Below the pieces are notes generated by a model. It worked only from the letters and a program-made list of their open reading frames with translations. It searched no databases and had not been told where the DNA came from. A DNA stretch of 27,953 nucleotides, from positions 1 to 27,953 of the forward strand of contig JAEZIA010000237.1 of NCBI GenBank assembly GCA_023416315.1. The letters are read 5' to 3'. A program made the position numbers and the translations under genes. Source of the stretch: Actinomycetes bacterium. Lineage in GTDB: Bacteria > Actinomycetota > Actinomycetes > Mycobacteriales > Mycobacteriaceae. This document shows, piece by piece, positions 1 to 7,716 of this stretch (positions within the stretch are counted from its first letter, which is position 1; each line of letters begins with the position of its first letter).

Positions 1-1073
1 CGACGGTCCGGGTCGACGGCGGGATCGGTGGCCTCGGCCAGGGCCCGGTGGATGGTTCTGCGGTCGGTCAGGTCCGCGGCGCGGTAGGCCGCCGAGCGTA
101 GCAGCGGGTGCCGGAACCGCATCCGCGGGCCGAACTCGATCACACCCGCGGCTTCGGCCGGGGCCAGGGCGTCCACCGGAATGCCGAGGACGGCCGCGGC
201 GCGCAGGAACAGCGCGGCATCACCCACGGGTTCGGCCGCCGCCACGAGCAGCAACCGGCGGGTCGGCTCGGGAAGCGCCTGGATCCGGTGCACATAGGCC
301 GTCTCGATCGCGCCGGGCGACGACGCCGATCCCGACAGCCAGAAGCCGCCGGCCAGTTCGGTTGCCGATGTGTTGCGTGGAACCTCAAGCAGCGCAAGTG
401 GATTCCCGCGGGTCTCGGCGATGATACGGTCGCGCACCGGGGGATCGATCGCACCGTGCAGCACCGAATCCAGGAGCTCGCGGGCATCGCCGTCGGACAG
501 GCCGGCCACGGTGAGCTCAGGCAGTCCGGCCAAGGCCGGCGCACCGTCGTCGCGCGCCGCGAACACCAACCCGATCGGCTCGGCCAGCAGGCGGCGGGCC
601 ACGAACCCGAGTGTCTGCACTGACACCTGGTCGAGCCACTGGACGTCATCCACCACACACAACAGCGGTTGCGATTGAGCGGCCGCCGCCATCAGGCTCA
701 ACACGGCCAGACCGACCAGGAAGCGGTCGGGGGCGTCGCCCACCCCGCGCCCGAACGCGACATTCAGCGCCGCCCGCTGCGGATCGGGCAACTCGCCGAG
801 GTGCTCCATCACCGGCGCGCACAGTTGCTGAAGCCCCGCGTACGCAAGTTCCATGTCGGATTGCACACCGGCGACATGCAGGGTGCGCAGGGCCGTCGCC
901 TGCTCGGTCAGGTACCCGAGCAGCGCCGTCTTGCCGACGCCCGCCTCACCGCGCAGCACAAGGACCTGCGAATCACCGCCCGCGACGGTGTCGATCAGGG
1001 ACCGCAGGGCCCGGCATTCGACGGCACGCCCACGCAGTTGCGCGGCGTGTCCGTCGCTCGTGGCTGGCACCAC
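1..1073 (-). CDS. LuxR-type ATPase transcriptional regulator (N-terminal part, runs off window)
   Basis: My translation of the minus strand from a GTG at 1073 gives an uninterrupted frame of about 357 codons to the window edge. An in-frame TAG lies four codons upstream, so the start is confined to one of the two adjacent GTG codons. A P-loop GEAGVGKT is at residues 42-49, and a hydrophobic Walker B stretch ending in DDVQWLD is at about 137-148. The rest has the helical AAA/NB-ARC layout of large (about 900 aa) LuxR-family regulators, with motifs such as ETRGNPLALLE and FRHPLLRSAAY. Such proteins normally end in a LuxR helix-turn-helix, which would lie outside the window, so the DNA-binding part is inferred. 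It follows the NmrA-like gene on the same strand after 82 nt. The ligand and targets are unknown. Confidence 0.85.
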   Translation of the reverse strand, partial: MVPATSDGHAAQLRGRAVECRALRSLIDTVAGGDSQVLVLRGEAGVGKTALLGYLTEQATALRTLHVAGVQSDMELAYAGLQQLCAPVMEHLGELPDPQRAALNVAFGRGVGDAPDRFLVGLAVLSLMAAAAQSQPLLCVVDDVQWLDQVSVQTLGFVARRLLAEPIGLVFAARDDGAPALAGLPELTVAGLSDGDARELLDSVLHGAIDPPVRDRIIAETRGNPLALLEVPRNTSATELAGGFWLSGSASSPGAIETAYVHRIQALPEPTRRLLLVAAAEPVGDAALFLRAAAVLGIPVDALAPAEAAGVIEFGPRMRFRHPLLRSAAYRAADLTDRRTIHRALAEATDPAVDPDR

Positions 1074-1155
1074 CGTCTGCCCCTAGCGGACTCGCCGGAA
1101 TTTACCGGCTCTGATCGTAGCCAGGGGCGGCGGGCGATAGCGCCTCGCCTACGGC

Positions 1156-1911
1156 TTACGACGTGGCCGCAGCTTGCAGGATCCAGTCCTCGAAGCGGGT
1201 ATCGAACAGCGTGGCGCCAGGGCCGGGGACCAAGGTGCGCTCGTCGATGTCGACGCCCCAGTACTGCGCGGCAGGATCGCCGACGACGGTGCGGGTGTCG
1301 CCGCGGGCGGTCAACGCGGTACGGATGAGGTCGGGGAGCAGAACCATCTCGGGGCCGCCGATCTCGGCGATGCCGTTGACGGGTTCACTGACCGCGGCGA
1401 TTGCGACTCCTTCGGCGACATCGGCGGCGGCCATCGGCTGGAAGTACTTCGCCGGGAGCACGACCGTGTCCCCCACGGTTGCGGAGTCCGCCAGCGTGGT
1501 CAGGAATTCGAAGAACTGTGTCGCGTGCACGATCGAATACGGAATCGGGCCTTCGCTGATCAGCTTCTCCTGCAACAACTTGCCCTGGAAGTAGCCGCTC
1601 TGCGCAGCCAGCTTGTCGGTGCCCACCACCGACAGCGCGACGTGATGGGTGACGCCGGCATTCTGTTCGGCGGTCAGCAGATTGGTGGTCGCGGTGCGAA
1701 AGAACTCGATCGCCGAGTCGTCCAAGACAGGCGAATTGGAGACATCGACGACGACCGACGCACCCGCCAGCACCTCGGCCAGGCCCTCTCCGGTGATCGT
1801 GTTCACGCCAGTGGACGGAGCCGCGGCGACGGCGTCATGGCCACGCTGGGAGAGGCGCTCGACCACCTTCGACCCCACCAGCCCGGTGCCACCGATTACG
1901 ACGATTTTCAT
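1156..1911 (-). CDS. NmrA-like atypical SDR, NAD(P)-binding protein
   Basis: The 251-residue protein opens with MKIVVIGGTGLVGSKVV, a Rossmann dinucleotide-binding motif (GGTGLVG) typical of the NmrA/atypical SDR group. The usual SDR Tyr-x3-Lys catalytic pair is replaced by a Y-x-Q-G-K arrangement (SGYFQGKLLQEKL, about residues 125-137), which is common in NAD(P)H-binding proteins of this group. The ATG at 1911 has an AAAGGGA ribosome site just upstream, so the start is well supported. It may be a reductase, a quinone-reductase-like enzyme or a redox sensor; the sequence does not decide. It sits between the cutinase and the LuxR-type regulator, all reading leftwards, with gaps of 84 and 82 nt, so co-transcription is possible. 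Confidence 0.85.
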   Translation of the reverse strand: MKIVVIGGTGLVGSKVVERLSQRGHDAVAAAPSTGVNTITGEGLAEVLAGASVVVDVSNSPVLDDSAIEFFRTATTNLLTAEQNAGVTHHVALSVVGTDKLAAQSGYFQGKLLQEKLISEGPIPYSIVHATQFFEFLTTLADSATVGDTVVLPAKYFQPMAAADVAEGVAIAAVSEPVNGIAEIGGPEMVLLPDLIRTALTARGDTRTVVGDPAAQYWGVDIDERTLVPGPGATLFDTRFEDWILQAAATS

Positions 1912-1995
1912 GACGATCCCTTTCTGGCTTGCGGAGCTGCACAGCTCCCTGACGGCCAGAACGGGCGGTGGCGGGAAAACTCATCCCGGTACCGG

Positions 1996-2817
1996 TCACG
2001 CGGTGTGGGTGGTGAGCTCCTCAGGCGCGGCGGTGCCGGCGGCGGTCGCCAGGGCATACAACGGCGCGCCCCACGCGTGCGGGCCGCTGAGGCCCGGCGC
2101 GTAGGACGTGTGGATCGCGATCGCCGCATCGGAGATCTTGCTGTCCGGGTCGTAGTCGCAGACCGGGTCACCGACGTCGCAGACGCTGATCGTGCGGGTG
2201 CCGATCGCGGGCGGCAACGGAGAGGTGTTGGTGGAGGCCAGGAACGAGTGCTCCTGGGCGACTCCCTCCCCCTGACCGAGTGCGACGGCCGTGGTCCCCA
2301 GTTTCACCGTGGTGTCGATGGGCAGCCGGTCGCCGTCAGCGATCAACAGCGCAGCAGCCAGCTGAGGATCGTCGGCGAGGTCATACAGGTTGCGGTGGAC
2401 GACCATGGCGCCCTGCGAGTACCCGGCCAGGATCACCAAGCTGTCGGGGCAACGCTCGGTGAACGCCTTGTACTGCTTCTCGGTGGCGTCGGTGCCGTCG
2501 TCGACACTGCCCAGGAACCCGAGCCAGCCGCTGATCCCGCCCTCCAGCGGCACCGGCGCGGCCGGGTATTGCACAGCCTCGGCGTCGATGGTGCGGCCGT
2601 CAGCGGCCAGTTGGGCCTTTAGCTGCTGATAGGACTGATACACCACCGAGCCCATCCCCGCGTTGGCGGTGAGGTTGGCGCCCGCCCGCTGGCCGGACCC
2701 GGCCGCGCCGATCCAGTGGTAGTCGGCACAGCCCGGCGCCGCCTCCGCGGTTCCGGTCGTCAGCCCTGCCAGTGCGATCCCTGCGGCCAGTACGGCCGAT
2801 CCCAGGCGCCCAATCAC
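1996..2817 (-). CDS. Secreted cutinase-family serine esterase (long form)
   Basis: 273 residues from a GTG at 2817, with GGAGGG eight bases upstream. The N-terminus is a Sec-type signal peptide with a hydrophobic stretch at about residues 7-20 and an AEA-A cleavage site near 26. The nucleophile is Ser134 in GYSQG. Asp217 lies in GDPVC between Cys213 and Cys220, and His236 lies in IAIHTSY, which gives the Ser-Asp-His order of the cutinase family. It is longer than the roughly 220-residue Culp proteins because of an insert around residues 85-120. Mycobacterial members act outside the cytoplasm on lipids, esters or phospholipids; the substrate here is unknown. It is divergent from the MFS gene across 83 nt. 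Confidence 0.88.
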   Translation of the reverse strand: MIGRLGSAVLAAGIALAGLTTGTAEAAPGCADYHWIGAAGSGQRAGANLTANAGMGSVVYQSYQQLKAQLAADGRTIDAEAVQYPAAPVPLEGGISGWLGFLGSVDDGTDATEKQYKAFTERCPDSLVILAGYSQGAMVVHRNLYDLADDPQLAAALLIADGDRLPIDTTVKLGTTAVALGQGEGVAQEHSFLASTNTSPLPPAIGTRTISVCDVGDPVCDYDPDSKISDAAIAIHTSYAPGLSGPHAWGAPLYALATAAGTAAPEELTTHTA

Positions 2818-2900
2818 GATGAATACCCTCCATGGTTGTCGCTTGTTGATCGCCCGCGACCACGTCCTGCGTTACCGCGGCTTGGTTAAGGTGGCCCGCG

Positions 2901-4124
2901 ATGAGCTATTTCGGCGAGGTTCGGGCCAACGGGCGACAGCTTGCCGCCGCGACAGCCGGGCTCAGCGCGGGCTTGAGCCTGAGCGCGTACACCAATGCCG
3001 CGATGGCCCCGCACTTTCTTGCGGCGTTCGGGTGGTCGCGGTCGGATTTCGCGCTCACCGGCGTCATCGCGCTACTGACGTTTGTCTTCCTGCCGGTATA
3101 CGGCCGCCTCGCCGATGTCGTCGGCGTCCGCCGGGTCGCAGCCGTCGGTGTCGTCGGAGTGCCGGTCTGTTGGGCCGCGTTCGCCGCGATGTCCGGGCCG
3201 ATCTGGCAGTATTTCGCGATCAGCGTCGCGCTCATCGCGCTCGGCGTGACGACCACCCCGGCCATCTACAGCCGCGTCGTCGCAACGTGGTTCGACAAGG
3301 CCCGCGGTTTGGCATTGGCCATCGCGATCTCGGGCCCTCCGCTGCTGGGCGCCATCGGCAGCCCGGCACTGGCCGCGATCAACCGCGCGTACGGGTGGCG
3401 GGTGGGATGCGTGGCGATCGCCGTCACCACCGCCGTGCTCGGGGTCCTCGCGCTGGCACTGATCGGACGGGAGAAGCCCGGCTCGGCGGGTTCGGCCAGA
3501 AAACCGAAGGCCCGCACCGACTATCGCGCGATCTTGCGCAACCGGGTGTTCTGGATCCTGCTCGCGGGCGTGTTGTTGTGCAACGTCTACCACTCGGTCA
3601 CGACGTCACAACTCGGAGTGGTGCTCGGCGACTCCGTCCGCTCCGCGGGTTCGGTGGCCTCGCTAATCTCGATCTTCGCGGTCGCGGTGATCGTCGGCCG
3701 GTTCGCCTGCGGCCTGGCGCTGGACCGCTTCGCCGCGCACGCGGTGGCGGCGATTGCGATGGCTCTGCCCGGCTTTGGCTGTCTGCTGCTCGCCTCGTCG
3801 TGGGACAGCTACGTCGTGGTGATCGCCGCGGTGTGCTGTCTGGGTGCGGCGTGGGGAGCCGAAGGCGATGTGATCGCCTACCTGGTGTCGCGCCGTTTCG
3901 ACCTGTCTGTCTACAGCTCCGTGTTGAGCATTCTGTCGGCGGCTATCGGGGTGTCGTCGGCGGCGGGCGCGGTGATCCTCAGCCGAATTCTGCGAGAGAC
4001 GCAGAGTTTCAACGGATTTCTCGTCTTGGCCGGCGCCGCCGCGATGGCGGGGGGTGCGCTGTTCGTTGTGTTGAGCCGTTACGGCCCGAACCGGGTGGTC
4101 AGCGCCGCGGTCACAGCAGGTTAG
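2901..4124 (+). CDS. MFS transporter, monocarboxylate/OFA-like
   Basis: 407 residues made almost entirely of hydrophobic helices, consistent with twelve transmembrane segments. There is a short charged central loop at about residues 193-210 (REKPGSAGSARKPKARTDYR), as expected between the two six-helix halves. The first cytoplasmic loop carries GRLADVVGVRR, the MFS motif A, and GRFACGLALDR is its second-half counterpart. The overall look is that of MFS carriers for monocarboxylates or oxalate/formate, but the substrate is inferred. The ATG at 2901 is preceded by AAGGTGG. The stop is 4 nt from the end of the convergent LLM gene. Expression may be linked to the divergent cutinase. Confidence 0.88.
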   Translation: MSYFGEVRANGRQLAAATAGLSAGLSLSAYTNAAMAPHFLAAFGWSRSDFALTGVIALLTFVFLPVYGRLADVVGVRRVAAVGVVGVPVCWAAFAAMSGPIWQYFAISVALIALGVTTTPAIYSRVVATWFDKARGLALAIAISGPPLLGAIGSPALAAINRAYGWRVGCVAIAVTTAVLGVLALALIGREKPGSAGSARKPKARTDYRAILRNRVFWILLAGVLLCNVYHSVTTSQLGVVLGDSVRSAGSVASLISIFAVAVIVGRFACGLALDRFAAHAVAAIAMALPGFGCLLLASSWDSYVVVIAAVCCLGAAWGAEGDVIAYLVSRRFDLSVYSSVLSILSAAIGVSSAAGAVILSRILRETQSFNGFLVLAGAAAMAGGALFVVLSRYGPNRVVSAAVTAG

Positions 4125-4128
4125 TTCG

Positions 4129-4971
4129 CTACAGCACTGCGTCGGCAAGACGGTCGACTTGGTCAGGCGATGCGACGGCAGGGTGGAAGAGCAGTCGACC
4201 GAAGCCCAGGTCGCGGTAGGCGCGGACGGCGGCACGGGCATCATCGACCGAACACACCATGTCGTCGACGTTGCGCTTGGCGAAGTCCGGTCTGGCACCG
4301 TAGTACCGGGCTAAATGGTCACGGCCAGAACGGACCACCTCATCAGAGCCCAACGAGAAGTTGACGCACGCATGTATCTCTGGGTCACCGGCCCGCCCTG
4401 CGGAACGCCAGCCCGTACGAACGCGGTCGGCGAACGCTGATTGTGTCGGGAAGTCCCGAAGCGCACCGGCCACCCACCCGTCGCCGATGGTGATGGCTCG
4501 CCGGATGGTCGCCTCCGAGTGGCCCCCGAACAGCAGCGGGATGCTCACCGGTACCGGGCACAGCGCCGTGTCACCACTCCACTCTTGTCGCATGGCCGCG
4601 ATCTGGTCGTCGAGGATTTGCCCGCGTTTGTCGAACGCGACGCCTACCGCGTCGTAGTCCTCGGGGCGTGACCCGATGCCGATACCGATACTCAGCCGAT
4701 CACCGGCGCAGGATGCCAGGGTGGCAAGTTGCTTGGCCAACACAGGAGTCGGATACAGCGGCGTCAGAAGCACATTGGTCACCAGGGCAACCTCGCGCGT
4801 CGCACCGGCGGCCACCGAAAGGGCGACGAGCGAATCCAGGCTGGGATAGCACAGCCGGTCGATCGTCGTGACGGACTCGAACCCGCGGTGTTCGGCGTGC
4901 GCCGCCCACGACGCGATGCCTCCCCCGGCGGCGCCTGCGACATGGTTTGGCAGGCCGATGCCGATCTTCAT
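4129..4971 (-). CDS. LLM-class F420-dependent oxidoreductase
   Basis: 280 residues from the ATG at 4971, chosen because GGAGGA lies six bases upstream. An upstream in-frame extension adds 19 residues of unlikely composition. The start MKIGIGLPNHVAG is the first strand of the luciferase-like monooxygenase TIM barrel. LSIGIGIGSRPEDYDAVGVAFDKRGQILDDQ (about residues 93-123) is the classic LLM signature segment, and PLLFGGHSEATIRRAITIGDGW follows. In mycobacteria most such proteins use coenzyme F420 rather than FMN; the cofactor is inferred. The substrate is unknown. It is divergent from a two-module Lrp regulator across 127 nt, so it is a natural candidate target of that regulator. Confidence 0.87.
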   Translation of the reverse strand: MKIGIGLPNHVAGAAGGGIASWAAHAEHRGFESVTTIDRLCYPSLDSLVALSVAAGATREVALVTNVLLTPLYPTPVLAKQLATLASCAGDRLSIGIGIGSRPEDYDAVGVAFDKRGQILDDQIAAMRQEWSGDTALCPVPVSIPLLFGGHSEATIRRAITIGDGWVAGALRDFPTQSAFADRVRTGWRSAGRAGDPEIHACVNFSLGSDEVVRSGRDHLARYYGARPDFAKRNVDDMVCSVDDARAAVRAYRDLGFGRLLFHPAVASPDQVDRLADAVL

Positions 4972-5098
4972 GCTGTTCCTCCGATGTTCTGGGTGCCCTC
5001 GCCTCCCAGCATCGGCGTCCGTGGCCATATCGACGAGCTGTCGGCGTGCAGTCGCTCAAAACAGACACATCATCCCTTCCGCGTGTACTGTTCCTGTC

Positions 5099-6088
5099 AT
5101 GCTGGCACCGCTGGACGGCCAGATATTGCACGCGCTACAACTCTCGCCGCGTGCTTCATTTCGCCGGATCGGTGACGTCGTCGGCGTACCCGAGAAAGCC
5201 GTCGCCCGCCGCTACCGAGCCTTGCGCCGCGACGGAGTGGTGCGGGTCGTGGGACTGGTCAACCCGCTGGTATGCGGAGAATCCCAGTGGATCGTCCGGG
5301 TACACACCAAACCCGATGACCTGCCGCGGCTGGCCGAGGCACTCGCCCGCAGGCCCGAGGTGACGCATGCAAATGTGTTGTCCGGCTCGACCGAATTGGT
5401 GTGTGTCGTGCGCGCCCAGCTTCACGACAGCGGGGAGGGGCTACTGCACCGCCTTCCCCGCACATCCTCGGTCCTGGGTATCGATGTCAATCTCGTGTTG
5501 CATGTGTTCGGCGAGCCGTCGAACGACGTGTGGACCGGCTACGGACACACCCTTACCGGCGAACAGGCCGCCGCACTGACCGAAGCGCCCCGCCCATCGC
5601 GACCGCATCCGGTCCCGCCTGCCGATGACGACTTACCGCTGCTGGACGCGCTGGCCGCTGACGGCCGGACGCCGCACAGCCAGCTGGCCGACACGCTGGG
5701 CTGGTCACCGGCGCGGGTCAAGCGGCGCATCGCGGCACTGGAAGCATCGGCGACGCTGCTCTACGACGTCGATGTGCTGCCTGAACGGCTGGGCTTTCGG
5801 GTCCATGCGATGGTGTGGATGAAGGTTCCGGCCCGGCATTTGGCCGACGCCGCCGAGCAGATCCTCGCGCACCGCGAAATCGCCTCGGTCATGGCGGTCA
5901 GCGGCACCTACAACATGGTGGCTGTGGTCATCGCCGCCGATGTCGACCAGCTGTACTGCTATCTCACCGAGCGGCTTGCCGCCGTTGATCACCTCTCGGA
6001 CTACGCGGTGAGCGTGCGGGCCAGGCGGCTCAAGCAGGCCGGCTCGTTGATCTCGCACGGCCGGTTGATTCCTGCCGCCCACTCCTGA
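5099..6088 (+). CDS. Two-module Lrp/AsnC-family transcriptional regulator
   Basis: 329 residues from the ATG at 5099. A longer open frame upstream overlaps the divergent promoter region and does not look like protein. The protein is a duplication: a winged helix (MLAPLDGQILHALQL..., residues 4-50) with an AsnC-type ligand domain, then a second helix-turn-helix at about 179-232 (LPLLDALAADGRTPHSQLADTLGW...) and a second RAM/AsnC domain (ASVMAVSGTYNMVAVVIAAD...). Standard Lrp proteins are about 150 residues, so this is the double-length form found in actinobacteria. It would sense an amino acid or related small molecule and probably controls the divergent LLM gene and itself. The stop lies 5 nt from the convergent pucR-type gene. 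Confidence 0.88.
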   Translation: MLAPLDGQILHALQLSPRASFRRIGDVVGVPEKAVARRYRALRRDGVVRVVGLVNPLVCGESQWIVRVHTKPDDLPRLAEALARRPEVTHANVLSGSTELVCVVRAQLHDSGEGLLHRLPRTSSVLGIDVNLVLHVFGEPSNDVWTGYGHTLTGEQAAALTEAPRPSRPHPVPPADDDLPLLDALAADGRTPHSQLADTLGWSPARVKRRIAALEASATLLYDVDVLPERLGFRVHAMVWMKVPARHLADAAEQILAHREIASVMAVSGTYNMVAVVIAADVDQLYCYLTERLAAVDHLSDYAVSVRARRLKQAGSLISHGRLIPAAHS

Positions 6089-6093
6089 ACGGG

Positions 6094-7599
6094 CTACCCG
6101 CCCGGCGCGCTGACCACATCTCGCGCCCGCAAGGCCAGCCACAACTCCGCGGTGTGCGCGGTGGTCGCAAGGCTGCGCCCGGTGATCTCCTCGATCCGCC
6201 GCAGACGGTAGGCCACCGTCTGGCGGTGTACTCCGACCTCCTCGGCGGTGGCCTGCCACGACTTGTCCAGCCGCAGAAAGGTATCCAGGGTTGCGGTCAG
6301 CGTGGTGGAGTGCGCGGCGTCGTAGGCCAGCAGACCACCGAGCACCCGGTCCACCACCAGCTGGGCTTCGTCGGCGTCCCGCAGGACCGAGAGCAACGTC
6401 GCCTCGGCGTACCGGCTGACATGGTCGGGTGAGTTCTCCGCTTCTCGCACAGCCCAATTCGCCTCCCGGACAGCGGCAGGAGCACGCCCGGCCGACACCA
6501 GAGCATCGCTGATTCCGATCAGGGCGTCACCACCCAAACGCCGACGCAACACGGTCAGCGGCTGCGGGCCGGCAGGCACCAGCGCGTACAACAGTCCGGC
6601 CCTGCGCAACAGCAGGTTGGGAATGCGGTGCCGGTCCAGACTCAGATGCAGGTGCCGCTCGCCGGTGCTACTCCCACCGCGCACTGCCACCAGCACACAG
6701 CGCTCCGGCGGCAATCCGACCTCCTGCAGTTGCCGGGATAACTCGTGCTCACCGAGGCGGAGATCCAGCAGGTTCGCCAGCGTCTCGGCGCCGAGCCGGC
6801 GGCGGTGTTCGCGACGAATGTCCTGCTGCACCAGCACCACGGCCGCAGCGGTGGCCACGTGCTGCAGCAGCACGAGATCCGGTGGCGTGCTTCGGAAGTC
6901 GTATGTCACCAGTACCGTGGGGGCTTCGTCGGGGACTTCCACGATCTGACCGGTCATTGCCTCGGCGTCGAAATGCAGGACCCCCGGCAGCGCCCCACCG
7001 CGTTCGGCGATCAAATCGACCACGACGCGGCGCAGCGCTTCCGGGGGGCCACTGCTGCCGTCGAGCACCGGCAACCCCGACTCGGCGTCCAGAAGGGCCA
7101 GCCGGCACCGCAGCTCGCGCGACAGCTGATCGAGGATCCCGCCGCGGCCCGCGCGGAGTACCGACCGCTGGATGAGGGTGTAGATCCGCTCGGTCATCGC
7201 CAGGCGGCGACCTTCGTCGGACATGTTCGCCTCAGCCACCGCGCGCCCGATCGCGGCGAAGCCCGCCGAGAACGGCGCGATCGCGATCGGGAACCCGAGC
7301 TGGTCGGCGGCATCGATGACCGCCGCATGCAGCTCAGGGGTGTCGGGATCCATCCCGAGTATCAGTCCCGCGGTGTCGTGGTCGACGAGGCCGTGGACCA
7401 GCGCGAGTTGGCCGGCCGCATCGCGAGGCAGCGTGCGCCCGTTCTTCATCAGCAGCTCGCCGCCGGTCATCCACTCCCACGGAGTGTCCAGGTCGGAGGC
7501 TTGGGCCCAGGTGACCTGGCGATCCACCCCCTTGCCGCCGGCCCGCAGTCTCAGCCGTAAGTGCGGCATCTCGATGAGGTCCATCACGCTTGCGGCCAT
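6094..7599 (-). CDS. PucR-family transcriptional regulator
   Basis: 501 residues. The N-terminal PucR domain covers about residues 8-125 (MPHLRLRLRAGGKGVDRQVTWAQASDL...). The middle part is GGDEF-like in position. The C-terminal PucR helix-turn-helix is at about 440-480 (LDKSWQATAEEVGVHRQTVAYRLRRIEEITGRSL). Known family members control purine/ureide catabolism, proline use or polyamine-related pathways, usually by activating a neighbouring operon in response to its substrate. The ATG at 7599 has AGGTAGG upstream. It is divergent from the permease-led operon across 117 nt and is most likely its regulator. The 3' end is 5 nt from the Lrp stop. Confidence 0.9.
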   Translation of the reverse strand: MAASVMDLIEMPHLRLRLRAGGKGVDRQVTWAQASDLDTPWEWMTGGELLMKNGRTLPRDAAGQLALVHGLVDHDTAGLILGMDPDTPELHAAVIDAADQLGFPIAIAPFSAGFAAIGRAVAEANMSDEGRRLAMTERIYTLIQRSVLRAGRGGILDQLSRELRCRLALLDAESGLPVLDGSSGPPEALRRVVVDLIAERGGALPGVLHFDAEAMTGQIVEVPDEAPTVLVTYDFRSTPPDLVLLQHVATAAAVVLVQQDIRREHRRRLGAETLANLLDLRLGEHELSRQLQEVGLPPERCVLVAVRGGSSTGERHLHLSLDRHRIPNLLLRRAGLLYALVPAGPQPLTVLRRRLGGDALIGISDALVSAGRAPAAVREANWAVREAENSPDHVSRYAEATLLSVLRDADEAQLVVDRVLGGLLAYDAAHSTTLTATLDTFLRLDKSWQATAEEVGVHRQTVAYRLRRIEEITGRSLATTAHTAELWLALRARDVVSAPGG

Positions 7600-7641
7600 G
7601 CGACCTACCTATACTCCAAGCTAGGAACCGAAGATTAATTC

Positions 7642-7656
7642 ATACTAGATGAGTAT
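7642..7656. promoter_or_regulatory. Candidate operator between PucR gene and permease operon
   Basis: A perfect 5-bp inverted repeat, ATACT-N5-AGTAT, sits in the AT-richer 117-nt gap between the divergent PucR and permease genes. A further ATACT copy is at 7611-7615 on the PucR side. Position and symmetry suit a regulator site. The arms are short, so chance is not excluded. Confidence 0.35.
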
Positions 7657-7716
7657 TCCTGGATCACTGGAACGGCAGGATAGTCACTCCTCAACGACTA
7701 ACTGAGGGGTCTTGCC

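Noticed and set aside
1174..2622. 482-codon plus-strand frame across the NmrA-like and cutinase genes
   Set aside because: It spans two genes and the gap between them on the opposite strand and has shadow-like composition.
4972..5098. Upstream extension of the Lrp frame (77 codons) as coding sequence
   Set aside because: It overlaps the divergent LLM start region and has Cys/Pro/Ser-rich non-protein-like text; the ATG at 5099 begins exactly at the Lrp domain.
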